Source: Cylindrobasidium torrendii FP15055 ss-10
Taxonomy: Eukaryota; Basidiomycota; Agaricomycetes; Agaricales; Physalacriaceae
Assembly (NCBI GenBank): GCA_000934385.1
Contig: KN880737.1
Coordinates: forward strand, 1-26,409
DNA length: 26,409 nucleotides
Reading direction: 5' to 3'
The position numbers and the translations under genes are program-made. Under the pieces are notes generated by a model. That model saw only the letters and a list, made by a program, of their open reading frames with translations. It was not told the DNA's origin and did no database searches. Below, in pieces: positions 10,991 to 21,066 of this stretch. Every line of letters starts with the position of its first letter. Positions within the stretch are counted from its first letter, which is position 1.

Positions 10991-11801
10991 CCGTATTACA
11001 CATTTCAAAGAATAAAATAGTAGCGTGAAATGACGGATAGTCGTGGATTCTTTGTAAACGCAGGAATCCAGTGGTAGGCCGGGTGTCGCAGAGATCGATA
11101 GTGACCTGTCGAGGAAGTTCATATCAAGAAGGATGGGGAGACTCGTTCCTCGAAAGCCCGTGAAACAAGCCGATGAATTTATCTAATCCACTGTGATTAA
11201 GGCTACATGAGCACCTGAGGCAGTATAAAGTGCTTAATGGGCCGAAGCCGATCACGATCGAAGGCGTTTGTCATGATTCCATTGTATTTGTGCGGATGGA
11301 ATCGCAGACGTGTCAAAGGCAAGTTACAAATTGCGTATCAGTGTGTACAGTACATGTTGTACTACTTCTGGCATTGTTAAGCCTGATTTAACTCATTCTC
11401 GGTTTGCGTGATTGAAATATTCAGAAGGTAGAAACGAAGGCCGTGAAGCAAGATAGAGTAGTCCTGGAGAGAGAATAAAGGGAATGTGCTGGTCTACAAT
11501 GAGGCAGCGAATGCTGAACTATACGGCAGGTTGTGAAGGGACGATTCCATTTGGAGGGACCGTCTTCGTCATTCAAAGTCTCGCGAGCAGTGCGAGCATT
11601 GTATATGCCATCCCACACGACCAAGAAAATATTGGTCAAATGTGCTCGGCCATGTTATTTAGTGCTAGGGAAGCCATGACTGTTAGGTACACTAGCAGCT
11701 GGCCCCGACACGGCGCGCCACGTCGGCGCTGACCAATCCGATCTGATCATGCTGGCGGGGACGTGGCCATAACGCGCCAGAATTTCCCTATCACCGTCAT
11801 C
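10991..11801. other. Intergenic region between kinase C and SEC24
   Basis: About 800 bp without a recognised gene. It contains the 3' flank of kinase C, which shares a GTAATTACACATGTA-like block with copies B and D just after the stop, and the SEC24 promoter at its right end. Short open frames on both strands show no domain signal. Confidence 0.5.
11718..11768 (+). promoter_or_regulatory. Candidate SEC24 promoter elements (CCAAT and ACGT cores)
   Basis: A CCACGTCGG block (11718-11726) is followed by CCAAT (11733-11737) and then GACGTGGCC (11760-11768), 34-84 bp upstream of the SEC24 ATG. CCAAT and CCACG/ACGTGG cores resemble parts of stress and secretory-pathway promoter elements. The order and spacing do not match the mammalian ERSE exactly, so a role in secretory-stress control is only a suggestion. 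Confidence 0.3.
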
Positions 11802-14800
11802 ATGGCCTCGCCTACTCAGCAGCTACCTCCCGGATGGACCGCCGAATGGTGCGAGTACGCGTTTGAGCGAGAATTTGGAATTTACGCCGTACAGGGATGC
11901 AGGCAGTGGGCAGTACTTCTTCATCGGTGCGCAATCTTTGAAATTCGAGACGCGAAACTAATCCTTGGCTTGTAGACACAACCACCGGGGCTCGCCAGTG
12001 GGAGCCGCCTACCATAACTGGCTCAGTTGAGCCGCCAATGGGAGTGGGAGCCGGCGCACCCCACGCTAAAAGCCGCCGCCAGTACGCAGCTGGCCAGACC
12101 CAAGCCTACTATGGCGCGCCGGACGCGATGCCTGAGCAGAACTTTGGTCCGCCTCAACCACCCATGCAGGCAGGAGGCCAGCCCCAATTCTTTTCTCCCG
12201 CGCAGGCGCAGATGCAGCCCCAGCAAGCCCAACAAGGATACTACCAGGACCCATCCCAAATGAACCAAATGGCAGACCAATTTTCGCAGATGGGCATGGG
12301 TGGACAGAAAGGATTCCAGCTTTACACCGCCAATTTGCTCACGTCACCGCCTGATCCCCGCGAGCTATCCATCCCTCCCCCCGAAATTCGCCTTCCACCG
12401 AACGCGAGTGTGACGCCCTCCTTGACGGCCAATGCAGACCCATCGTACCAGCGTTGCACTATCAATGCCGTTCCAACGACCTCTTCGCTTCTTGCCAAGT
12501 CCAAAATGCCGTTTGCACTTGTCCTTACACCCTATCGTACCCTCAACGAAGGCGAAGAACCTGTGCCCGTTGTAACCGACACCGTTATCGCGCGCTGTCG
12601 CAGGTGCCGCACATACATCAACCCATACGTCCAGTTCATTGACGGAGGCAACCGGTGGCGCTGCTGCATGTGCAATATGTCGAACGAAGTTCCTCAGATG
12701 TTTGACTGGGACCAAGTGCGCAACCAGCCCGGTGACCGCTGGTCGCGGGCAGAGCTTAACCACTCTGTCGTGGAGTTCGTAGCCCCGACGGAGTACATGG
12801 TCCGACCCCCCCAGCCAGCCGTATACGTCTTCCTCATCGACGTCAGCCATCAGGCTGTCCAATCCGGAATGGTTGCAACTGCGACGCGCACGATCCTCGA
12901 AAACCTCGACCGTATACCAGACGAGAATGGCCGTACGAAGATTGCACTGATTTGCTACGACACTTCCTTGTACTTCTTCTCGATGCCGCCAGGCTCTTCC
13001 GAATCGTCCATGCTCGTGGTGTCAGATGTTGAGGACGTTTTCTTGCCCAAGCCCACCGATTTATGTGTCAACCTTGCTGAATCCCGGGAGTCGCTTACCA
13101 ACCTTCTCGGACGCATCAACGACATGTTTAAGGATAACAGCATCATCGGCAGCGCTCTGGGACCCGCCCTTCAAGCCGGTTTCAAGCTTATGTCGCCTAT
13201 TGGGGGCAAGATCACCGTACTTTCGTCGAGCCTGCCTAGCCTGGGCGCTGGTGCGCTCAAAAATCGCGAGGACCCCAAGATTCTTGGTACTACAAAGGTA
13301 CGCTGTCTTTCTAGAAGCATGGACTTTTCCTTCAGTGCTCAGCGTTTTCCTAGGAATCCGGTCTTCTCCAGGCGGCATCGACGTTTTATAAGACTTTTGC
13401 CATCGAATGTTCCCGCGCCCAGGTCTCCGTAGACATGTTCTTGTTCAGCCAGTCGTATCAAGATGTCGCGAGTCTGGCTTGCCTTCCTCACTATACGTCC
13501 GGTCAGACGTACTACTATCCGGGCTTCAACGCGTCTCGCAGCGAAGATGCTCTCAAATTTGGACACGAGTTTGGGTCTGTTCTTGCCATGCCCATCATGT
13601 TGGAGGCTGTTATGCGTGTTCGTGCTACCAGGGGTGCGTTCTGCTATCGAATCCCCTCGATGAGGACGCTCATTTTCAACAGGACTACGGATGTCGTCTT
13701 TCCACGGCAACTTTTTCGTTCGTTCGACTGATTTACTTGCTATGCCCGCCGTTCCGCAAGACCAGTCCTACGCGATTGAGATTCAGATCGAAGAGACCGT
13801 TACTTCACCATTTGTTGTTCTGCAGACTGCTATCCTCCACACCACTTGTTACGGTATGTTCAGTGTATTTGATAGACTCGTCCGCTCACCATGAGCAGGT
13901 GAACGTCGTATCCGTGTTGTAACTCTGGCTTTACCGACAACGACTAGTTTATCGGAGGTCTTCGCATCCGCGGATCAGGTTGCATTGGCTACCTACTTCT
14001 CCAACAAGGCCGTCGAACGCTCTCTTACGCACAAACTGGAAGATGCGCGCGACATGTTGTTCAAGAATCTTGTCGACATTCTTCTGGCATACAAGAGCAG
14101 CATGACCGCCGGTGGGGCTGGTGCGATGGGGCAGCTCGCGATCTCGGAGAATATGAAGATGCTGCCTGTCCTGATCCTTGGTCTGCTGAAGAACGTGCGT
14201 TTCTGCGGGTCTATCAGTGGTCGCGTCGTGGTACTGACGGTATTCGCCAGGTTGGTATCCGCCAAAGTGCGCAGATACCCCCGGACATTCGGGCGTATGC
14301 ACAGGCGCTGTTGACCTCTCTGCCGTCGCAGCTGCTCATCCCGTACATCTACCCGACGTTCTACTCATTGCATAACATGCCGGAAGAGGTATGGTGTATT
14401 TCTTGGGAGGTTGTCTTCCCGTTGACTGATTGTTTACACTTAGGCCGGAACTGTCGGACCAGAGGGCATTGTCCTTCCGCCCCCGCTTCCGTTGACGTCT
14501 GAGCGCCTCGAGCGACACGGGCTCTTCCTTATCGAAGACGGCCAGACGATATTCCTCTGGGTGGGGCGCGACGCTGTGCCGCAGCTGATCATGGATGTGT
14601 TCGACCTGCCGAACTACGATGCGCTGCGTGGGGGCAAGTACACGCTGCCGCACCTCGAGAACCCGATGAACGAGCGTGTGAATGCGATTGTGGCGAAGAC
14701 GCGGGCGTTGAGAAGGGGGCCGTATTATAGTCATTTGTATGTTGTGAAGGAGGATGGGGAGCCTGCGTTGAGGTTGTGGGCGTTGAGTGCGTTGATACAG

Positions 14801-14881
14801 GATCGGTTGGATGTGTTGCCGAGCTATCAGCAGTTTATTGGGAGTCTGAAGGATAAGGTGCATGGGAATGGGGGGTATTAG
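11802..14881 (+). CDS. SEC24: COPII coat subunit Sec24 with N-terminal WW domain
   Basis: Eight exons (11802-11848, 11895-11926, 11976-13297, 13354-13633, 13683-13853, 13899-14194, 14251-14388, 14444-14881) encode 907 aa, close to yeast Sec24 length. Sec24 forms the inner COPII coat with Sec23 on ER exit sites and selects cargo for transport to the Golgi. The first three exons make a WW domain (LPPGW at W12, RQWEPP at W35), followed by a Gln/Pro-rich stretch. Then come the Sec24 zinc finger (C234, C237, C256, C259; ARCRRC and RCCMC), the trunk ([16 protein letters not shown]), the beta-sandwich and helical regions ([36 protein letters not shown]), and the C-terminal gelsolin-like domain ([17 protein letters not shown]). 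The ATG was chosen because its two small exons complete the WW domain; the first in-frame ATG in the large exon (12038) would lose it. The frame is intact throughout and the gene is almost certainly essential. Confidence 0.95.
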
Positions 14882-15579
14882 AGGGCGGGAGCGGATGGTG
14901 GGGATGGTATGGATGGATGGAACGCATACATAAACGTTAGTGGGAGAATTGTTTCGATTGGGTGTTCTCTTTTTTTCTTTGCATGTTTGAATGACGACTT
15001 CTCATCCTCGTTCTTGGTGCGAGGTGTTGAGCTTTGAAGGAATGTTACGGTGGCTTTGGCTGTGTGCGTGAGGCGAGGGTGTTGTCTGAAGTGATTAAAA
15101 AGTGACGACTCCCGCTGTTAGGCCTAAGGGCTGTCTTTTACTGTTCGGCGATGCCGAGAGTTATCCTGTTCAGAAATGCCGAGTTAAGGTGCAGGACGGG
15201 TGAGGGCGGAGCTAAACATGGTGCCTCCCGAGCATCTTTCCTTGTTATCGTCTTACTCCCAGGACACCTTTGTGCCTCACTCGAAAGTGAGCGTTTTCAA
15301 GCGTTGTTATTGGAGCATAAGTTACATGAGAACATAAGTAGGTTACATGAGTACAGAAGTAAGTTACAAGAGTGCATGAGTAAGTTACAAGTATATGTTA
15401 GGCATTATGCAGGAAATAAATCTAGGGGATGCGAGCAGGATTGAATTACGATTGAGTCTGGTGTACAGTAAATAGACTAGTATGTATTACCTTTGGGCAT
15501 TGAAATATTGAATATTGATCCTTAATGGGCATGCCGGTAGCTGATCGGGACCATTACACGCGTCTTGCTTTCAACGTTC
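14882..15579. other. SEC24 3' flank and X2 upstream region
   Basis: The stretch holds the SEC24 3' flank, a 21-bp tandem repeat at 15316-15395 and, from 15485, the start of the duplicated nuclease arm, including the X2 promoter region. An open frame at 15151-15444 overlaps the repeat but has no other support as a gene. Confidence 0.5.
15316..15395 (+). repeat. 21-bp tandem repeat, about four units
   Basis: Units start at 15316 (17 bp, with a 4-bp gap), 15333, 15354 and 15375. The consensus is close to CATAAGTAAGTTACATGAGTA. Because the period is 21 bp, any open frame through it reads as a seven-residue repeat (for example SRLHEYR, SKLQECM), mimicking a coiled coil. No flanking duplications were seen. 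Confidence 0.75.
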
Positions 15580-17258
15580 ATGGGAGTTCTGGGCTTGACT
15601 CCTTTTCTCCAAAAACTATGGTAAGAATGACCACGACAAATTATCGTCCAATTATCTTACGCGTAATCCAAGCCCTAGCGTCATTCAACATCTCCCAGAT
15701 CGACTGCAAAGCCTTGCAGGCAAGAGGGTCATACTGTGCGTTGTAACTACGCTCGTTGGACCTGGCTGACAATGGTCAGAGATGGAACGCTTTTGACCCA
15801 ACGAGTGCATTGTATACCTATCAGCCACCCCTACCGCCATATCCTTGGCTGGTACAGGATCGTTATATACGTGAGCTTCAGGACGCAAGTGTGACAGCGG
15901 TATGCGTTTTTGATGGGAAGGAAAGGAATATAGCCAAGGAGGTGCGTTATCTGGGCTACTGGACTGATTCAACTCAGACGACAAAGCGTAGGGAAACACG
16001 CAGATTGGAGGGGGCACGCGAAACCCTCGAACGTGACCGTTTGGACCGACTCCGGAATCTGGGGAACATCCTACACGAATTCGGTACGCTTGATCGTACC
16101 GACCGCGCGCGTGTATCCCATGTCTTTCAGAATTCTCTAAGCCCCATTGAGGAGCTTTTTCCGGCTAGTCTACCTGCCCGTTTACGAGGAGAATTTCCTG
16201 CTGCCGGACGAGCTCCTCAACCGCCATCTTTGACCTCGGAAGCAGTCGAGCTTCCACCTGTGCGTCCCACACATTCGCCGCGAAGGCCCCCGGTATCCAC
16301 GTCCTACCCAGTACGCGAACGCGACAATAAAGATCTTGCCAACTCTTTCATTGCTCTCTATCATGATTACCGCAACAGTGCTTCAGAGCCGAGGGACCGA
16401 ATGATGATACGCAAGCCAGCCTCCGCTCACTATATGACCGAAGCACCGTCATGTCCGAATCATACGGACGCCGTACCGAACCGCCAACATCGCAGACGTA
16501 TCTAGAATGCCAGCAGATATTGGGTGCCGTGGGTGTACGCTGCATCAATACAGAGGGGCCGAAGCCGTTGCGGCGTCCATCGTGCTACATGGATTCAGTG
16601 ACTATGTAGGAAGTGAAGATATGGTATGAAGAAATCCTGTCTTATTCGTGGCCAGCCCACTGATGACATGTATGCAGGACGTACTGGTGTACGACGCGCC
16701 TCTCCTCCGGAACATCTCCAACTGGACCGGCCCATTGACACTGATGTCTGCCCCCGATATCCACAACGCCTTGTCCTTTGACCGCACCAGCTTCGTCGAC
16801 TTCTGTATCCTGCTCGGCACAGACTTTTCCCAGCGCATCAAGCACGTCGGCCCTATGCGCGCGCTCAAGTTCATCAGGGAGTACGGGACTATCGAGAATA
16901 TCATTGCCGCACAGCCGAAGTATCCACCTCGCATAGTTGTGGACGAGTATCTCGAAGAGGTGAAGCACTGAAGGTTGCACGTTCGGTGTTTGCGACAGCC
17001 TGTTCCTGACGCGGCGAAGAATGTGCAGGTTTACGGGGATGAAGAGCTGGTTCTGAAGCTCCTGGCCGGGTTTGACTTGGAAAGGATGATTGGGTCGGAT
17101 TCGGATTAAAATTCTTCGGGCGCGCTGGATGGTAATCTCTTTGGTGATAATCCTATAGGAGATGGGGACGCGGACCGTACAACCTATGGGTTGTACGTGT
17201 GAATAATGCTGTTAGTGCCCTATCACGATAGAAGACAATCTGTGCATATACATGCGAT
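15485..17258 (+). repeat. Right arm of inverted nuclease duplication (X2 arm)
   Basis: This is the inverted partner of 3803-5737. The shared block TTTGGGCATT near 15491 marks its 5' limit and ACATGCGAT at 17250-17258 its 3' limit. It is shorter than the left arm mainly because of a deletion of about 142 bp in the fourth exon. The homology stops about 2.2 kb before the sequence that matches the upstream region of kinase B, implying an insertion or rearrangement here. Confidence 0.8.
15580..17202 (+). pseudogene. Decayed FEN1/XPG-like nuclease copy X2
   Basis: Homologous to X1 from the ATG (MGVLGLTPFLQK, exon 1 15580-15620; exon 2 15673-15735; exon 3 from 15780) to the conserved C terminus ending at 17202, with the same intron positions. 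Breaks relative to X1: a 5-nt insertion near 15863-15867 after LGWYRIV; a 6-nt in-frame loss in the AKAKE region; a frameshifting deletion of about 142 nt at 16379/16380; a 10-nt deletion at 16560/16561 that removes part of the PYEAEA active-site motif and shifts frame; an 8-nt insertion near 16964 that brings a TGA at 16969-16971; and further small indels beyond. Exon 5 still reads well through LLGTDFSQRIKHVGPMRALKF. It cannot encode a full nuclease, though a fragment might be transcribed. Copy X1 at 3854-5644 is the intact relative. Confidence 0.9.
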
Positions 17259-18780
17259 GGCACAGGCTGAGCTTATTACAGTCCATGGCGACCAGTGGCA
17301 AATGCATCTTCTGTCTGAGCAGAGACGTAGGCGTGCGCGCGAGGATCTGGCCTTGGTTCGACATTGGAATAGCGCAATGCGCGGACGTACTATCAAGCCA
17401 GAGCTGCAAAACCGGCCTGCTGCCGCCTCGAAACCAGGAGAAATTACAAGTAACTGGGGCTCGAATCCAAAGCTCACAGCCATCAATTTCTGGATCTCGT
17501 TAGTGATTCATTCGGATTAGTGGTCCTCTTATTTTTTGCAAACACGGTTCAAGTGGCCTTATCGTAATTGTTCAGTGCTCGAAGTGTTAATCGCGCGAAT
17601 CCAAAGTGACTATGTGCGTCTTGTTCCCTACCAGGAGCCCTGCTGGTGAAGCATTTCAAAGGAACACTCGGGCCATATCTTTTGCTACATATGATGCGTG
17701 GATCGCGAACTAGAGCTAGAGAACGACCGGCGCCGGGCGGAATCCGTGACCTCACTGATTGCGTTTTGCGCACACCGATGCTGACCCCCGTCCTGGGTCC
17801 AGCGTAAGATCCAAGTGGAGTGTAGAGGGGTGACTCCCCGATAGAGGTCACCGCGGCTGATACAGCAAATTTCACCCATTAGCTTGAATTACAGTCTTCT
17901 GTTCTGTATTCATGAAAGTAACATTTATGCAGGCAAGTACACGAGACAGCGTGAGCCCTAATGCATCCTAATGCCTCAATCCTTCTGCAATCAACGCGAG
18001 CTGTCCTAATCCGAGATCCCGATGTTGTTGTCAAGTGCTGCCTCCACCTTCATCCGGATTGTGTCACTCGAGAGTTTGTTCTTCAAGGCGCTGACTATCC
18101 GCCGGGAGTGAAACCCTTGTGCAAGTATGTGGTCGATGGCGTAAATGTGGATACATGAGTTGGTTTCGCGCGGGCTGCGGCCCCATGCTTTGGAAGTGCT
18201 GACCAGGCCAGTGATGTGCTGGGCTTCAAGTGGCGATGACACTAGAGGTATGGAAGCCTTTCCTAGAAGTAACGAAGCACAAAGGACTGTGAGCTTGGCA
18301 TTCTGAGACATGAAAAATTCGGGACTCACGTTACCGTCAAAACGGCAGCTGGGTAAGAACGGGTTGAGCTGGGGTAGAGGTTACTCACGTCCTGTCAAAG
18401 TTAAGATCAGGAAAAGGAAAAGGAAATTGGTATTCCGACATACAGGGATGTTGCTGTTAAAGGCAATGAACCAGCTCCTGATGACCCCAAGCTCTGATTC
18501 GAGGATCATGTCGCTGTAGGGATAAATGACTAAAAGTGTGGCGTCGTAGCCGTCGACAGTCGCCGTGATGGTTGTAGACGCCATGACAGCCAGTGATGTC
18601 TGCGAGGAAGTGGTGCACAGAGACGTAAGAGGGAAGGATGTTATGAGGACAACCCATTTGGGAGTGCGCTTTAATACGATGGCCTTACTGCGCGTTATGG
18701 ACGACGGTCGGTCGTCCAAACTTTGAAAGAGAGAAAAAGCCACACTATGCTCACGCAGCAAAGATAAGCAGAAGCGTACA
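17259..18780. other. Unassigned region between X2 and the inverted-repeat element
   Basis: No gene is recognised. Minus-strand open frames at 18006-18329 (107 aa) and within 18381-18980 contain hydrophobic stretches, but no domain could be identified and no convincing splice chain joins them. The segment has no counterpart between X1 and kinase B, so it is part of what separates X2 from kinase D. It could be an old insertion or a decayed gene. Confidence 0.4.
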
Positions 18781-19279
18781 GCAGGACCCCGGTTTATCCC
18801 TAGGTAGCTAAGTAGGTCGAAAATCGCCCCCGATTTGGCGCTTTTTGTCCTTACAATTCGACAGTTTTGACCGCCCGTCCGACCACCCTTGGGGCTCGGA
18901 AGCTTAAAATTCGTCCGTTTTCCGACAAACCTTACCGTAAATCCGTTTTTTTGTTCCCAAACCCCTTGGAAGCAGCCCAAAACACCGCGAAAGACTCGGA
19001 GCTTCTAGGACCTTTAAACGTGAACTTTGAGTGTAAATAAGTCTGAAGGTAACCACTTAATTTCCGGTGGCGGCAGCCATGTCAGCATGCCATTTTTTCT
19101 TTTGTCCATCCTGCCGACCACCCATTTGGGTCCCACAAACTTTTGACCTTACAATCCGACCACGACTTGGGCTCAACGTCCGTGTTCGATCATTTTTTCG
19201 ACCACCATTTAGGTCCAAAATCCACATTTTTGCCCGCCGCCTCCGACCTAGCTCCCTAGGGATAAGCCGGGGTCCTCGC
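18781..19279. mobile_element. MITE-like element with terminal inverted repeats, about 499 bp
   Basis: The left end (18781-18819) reads GCAGGACCCCGGTTTATCCC and continues TAGGTAGCTAAGTAGGTCG. The right end (19244-19279) is its reverse complement with a few mismatches and a 3-nt gap. The inside is non-coding, with C-rich pyrimidine motifs and internal direct repeats (CTTACAATTCGAC at 18850-18862 and CTTACAATCCGAC at 19148-19160; CCGACCACCC near 18878 and 19108). No transposase is encoded, so it would be a non-autonomous element. A target-site duplication is not certain: ACA occurs on both sides. It lies immediately upstream of the kinase D flank. Confidence 0.65.
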
Positions 19280-19626
19280 ACAGCTCGAATGGTCGGCGAC
19301 TCGTTGGAATTATGTGAACCACGAGACCGGTACCGCTACAGGTTTCTCCGCGGCATTGAAAAGCTCTTCCTCGGACGCGCTGCGTACCCACAGAGGACCA
19401 AAAGGAGGCTTCAGTCATATTCTCCTTCGTTATCTTTGATTGAATACAGCGCAGGTGAGCGAAGTTGGTACTATGGTAGTCTACAGCTCGTCTACATGTA
19501 AAATCACAACGTTCTACTCCGCGCGGCGATCCGATCAATTGATGTGCCATTTGTGTTGACAGTTGCGGTCACAATGTCACAGATCTCTTGAGACAAACTT
19601 TCATTGCTCTTCGACGGCACGCGATA
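19280..19626. other. Kinase D upstream region
   Basis: The distal part (about 19300-19470) aligns with the kinase C upstream region (AGAGGACCAAA, CTTCAG-CATATT, ATACAGCGCAGG). The proximal part (GCGCGGCGATCCGATCA at 19521, CTTGAGACAAACTTTC at 19587) aligns with the kinase B upstream region. Compared with B there is an extra insert of about 50 nt at 19541-19590. Confidence 0.6.
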
Positions 19627-21066
19627 ATGGTTAAAGTCTCGATTCTCTGGGGCGCCGACGATGATCTTGAAGGCATTCACCACTACACCTCTGGAGGCTT
19701 TCATCCAATTCATCTCGGCGACGTCTTGTCCTCTGCCAACGCAGAATACAGAATTCTACAGAAACTCGGACGAGGCGCGTTCTCCACCGCGTGGCTAGCC
19801 CAGACTCGCTCGTGAGTTCGTTCGTGTGCTTCGCAACTTGACATAACTAATGCTTTATTTTTTTCCTTAGAGAACAGTTTGTCGCGCTCAAGATTTGCTC
19901 CGCAAACAGCAACCCGACGCATGAAGTCGGGATCTTCGAAAGGCTGGCGCGTCATCCACCCGTCCCAGAGAACGTGGTGAAGCTATTGGATCACTTTACC
20001 TTGCAAGGACCAAATGGAATCCACACTGTTCTCGTACACAATGTTCTAGGAAATCCTTCGGACGTGGTCGACCCTGCGATCTACCCTGGTCGCAAGCATG
20101 TGCGAAAGCTATGTCATGATATAACAATAGGGCTCGCTGCGTTGCACGAGCAAGGCATCGTACACGGAGGTATGGATCCTACAACCGATGCTGCGTGCAG
20201 CCTTTCTGACCAGGCGAGTAGACCTTCATTCTGACAACGTTGGAATCGCCCTTCCCACTTTGAACAACCACTCTTTCACAGATCTTCTGGACCATTATTG
20301 TCAACCGGAAGCCTTGCTTGTTCTTCCCAAGAAAGTCCCAGAGAACCCGGAGGCCCTGCCTCGCTATCTAGTCCGCCCGATTTCGGTCATCGAATATCTG
20401 GCAAAGACGGAGGTAGACCCTTCATTCTTCGAAGGGCCGTTTCAAGGCCAGATAATGGACCTGGGAAATGGTTTGTGAACAACCATATTTGACTGCTTGT
20501 TCGCTGATCAGCGCGTGCTAGCCATCATCGCCGACGAGCAGTTCACCCCAGCGTGTACACCGGCCGCGGTCTGTGCCCCCGAAATCATGTTTAAATGTGT
20601 CGTTTGCCCTGAGGAGCATGCGAGTCCGCCAACTCGGGCAAGTGATGTTTGGTCACTTGCTTGTACCATCTTCGAGATTGTCTGTAATACAAGCCTGTTC
20701 CACTTCGCCTCTCCAAACGACACTCTTCTAGGTGATATGGCGACGATGTGTGGGGAAGTACCGGATGAATGGAGGTCGTATTGGGAGTCCCGGGAGGGGC
20801 TACGCGATAAGGGTGAGTACTATTAAGTCTTGAGAACGTGCTACGACGCTAACATAGGCACAGACATTTCCCCTGAAGATGCAGAGGCTGAATGGAAACT
20901 GCGGCTACAACAAAGTATCAGAGGGCCTAGGAATGTGCGAACAGAGGAGGATATCAGGGAGCTGTTTGGTATGTTGAGGTCTATGCTCGTCATGGATCCT
21001 GCGCAGAGACCTAGCGCTGCGGAAATGGCTAAGCATCCATGGTTTGAGCGGGAAGGGCTCGTCTGA
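19627..21066 (+). CDS. SRPK-like protein kinase, copy D
   Basis: Complete gene with exons 19627-19811, 19871-20169, 20222-20470, 20522-20812 and 20864-21066, encoding 408 aa; introns are 59, 52, 51 and 51 nt in the same phases as the paralogues. It shows SGGFHPIHLGD, GRGAFSTAW (one substitution of the usual STVW), FVALKIC, spliced HGDLHSDN, DLGNA, CAPEIMF, DVWSLACTIFEI and AQRPSAAEMAKHPWF. All core catalytic residues remain, so activity is plausible. The start was set by alignment; an upstream in-frame ATG at 19588 would add 13 residues that the paralogues do not share. It follows the X2 pseudogene on the same strand, echoing the X1-to-B order on the left, but at 2.4 kb rather than 0.2 kb. 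It is the most diverged copy in exon 4 (FKCVVCPEEHASP). Confidence 0.9.

Noticed and set aside
12322..13378. Long minus-strand open frames (up to 165 aa) inside SEC24
   Set aside because: They are antisense shadows of a GC-rich, well-conserved exon; the plus-strand Sec24 reading explains the sequence.
17200..17520. 104-aa open frame after X2
   Set aside because: It starts inside the duplicated X2 3' flank and shows no domain; the matching flank of X1 has no equivalent frame.
17740..17860. Short inverted pair GTGACCTC / GAGGTCAC as a mobile element end
   Set aside because: Only 8-10 bp match and no further terminal structure or target duplication is visible.
18006..18980. Minus-strand open frames of 199 and 107 aa as a possible membrane protein gene
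   Set aside because: They are hydrophobic in places, but no domain or coherent splice chain was found, and the longer frame runs into the inverted-repeat element.
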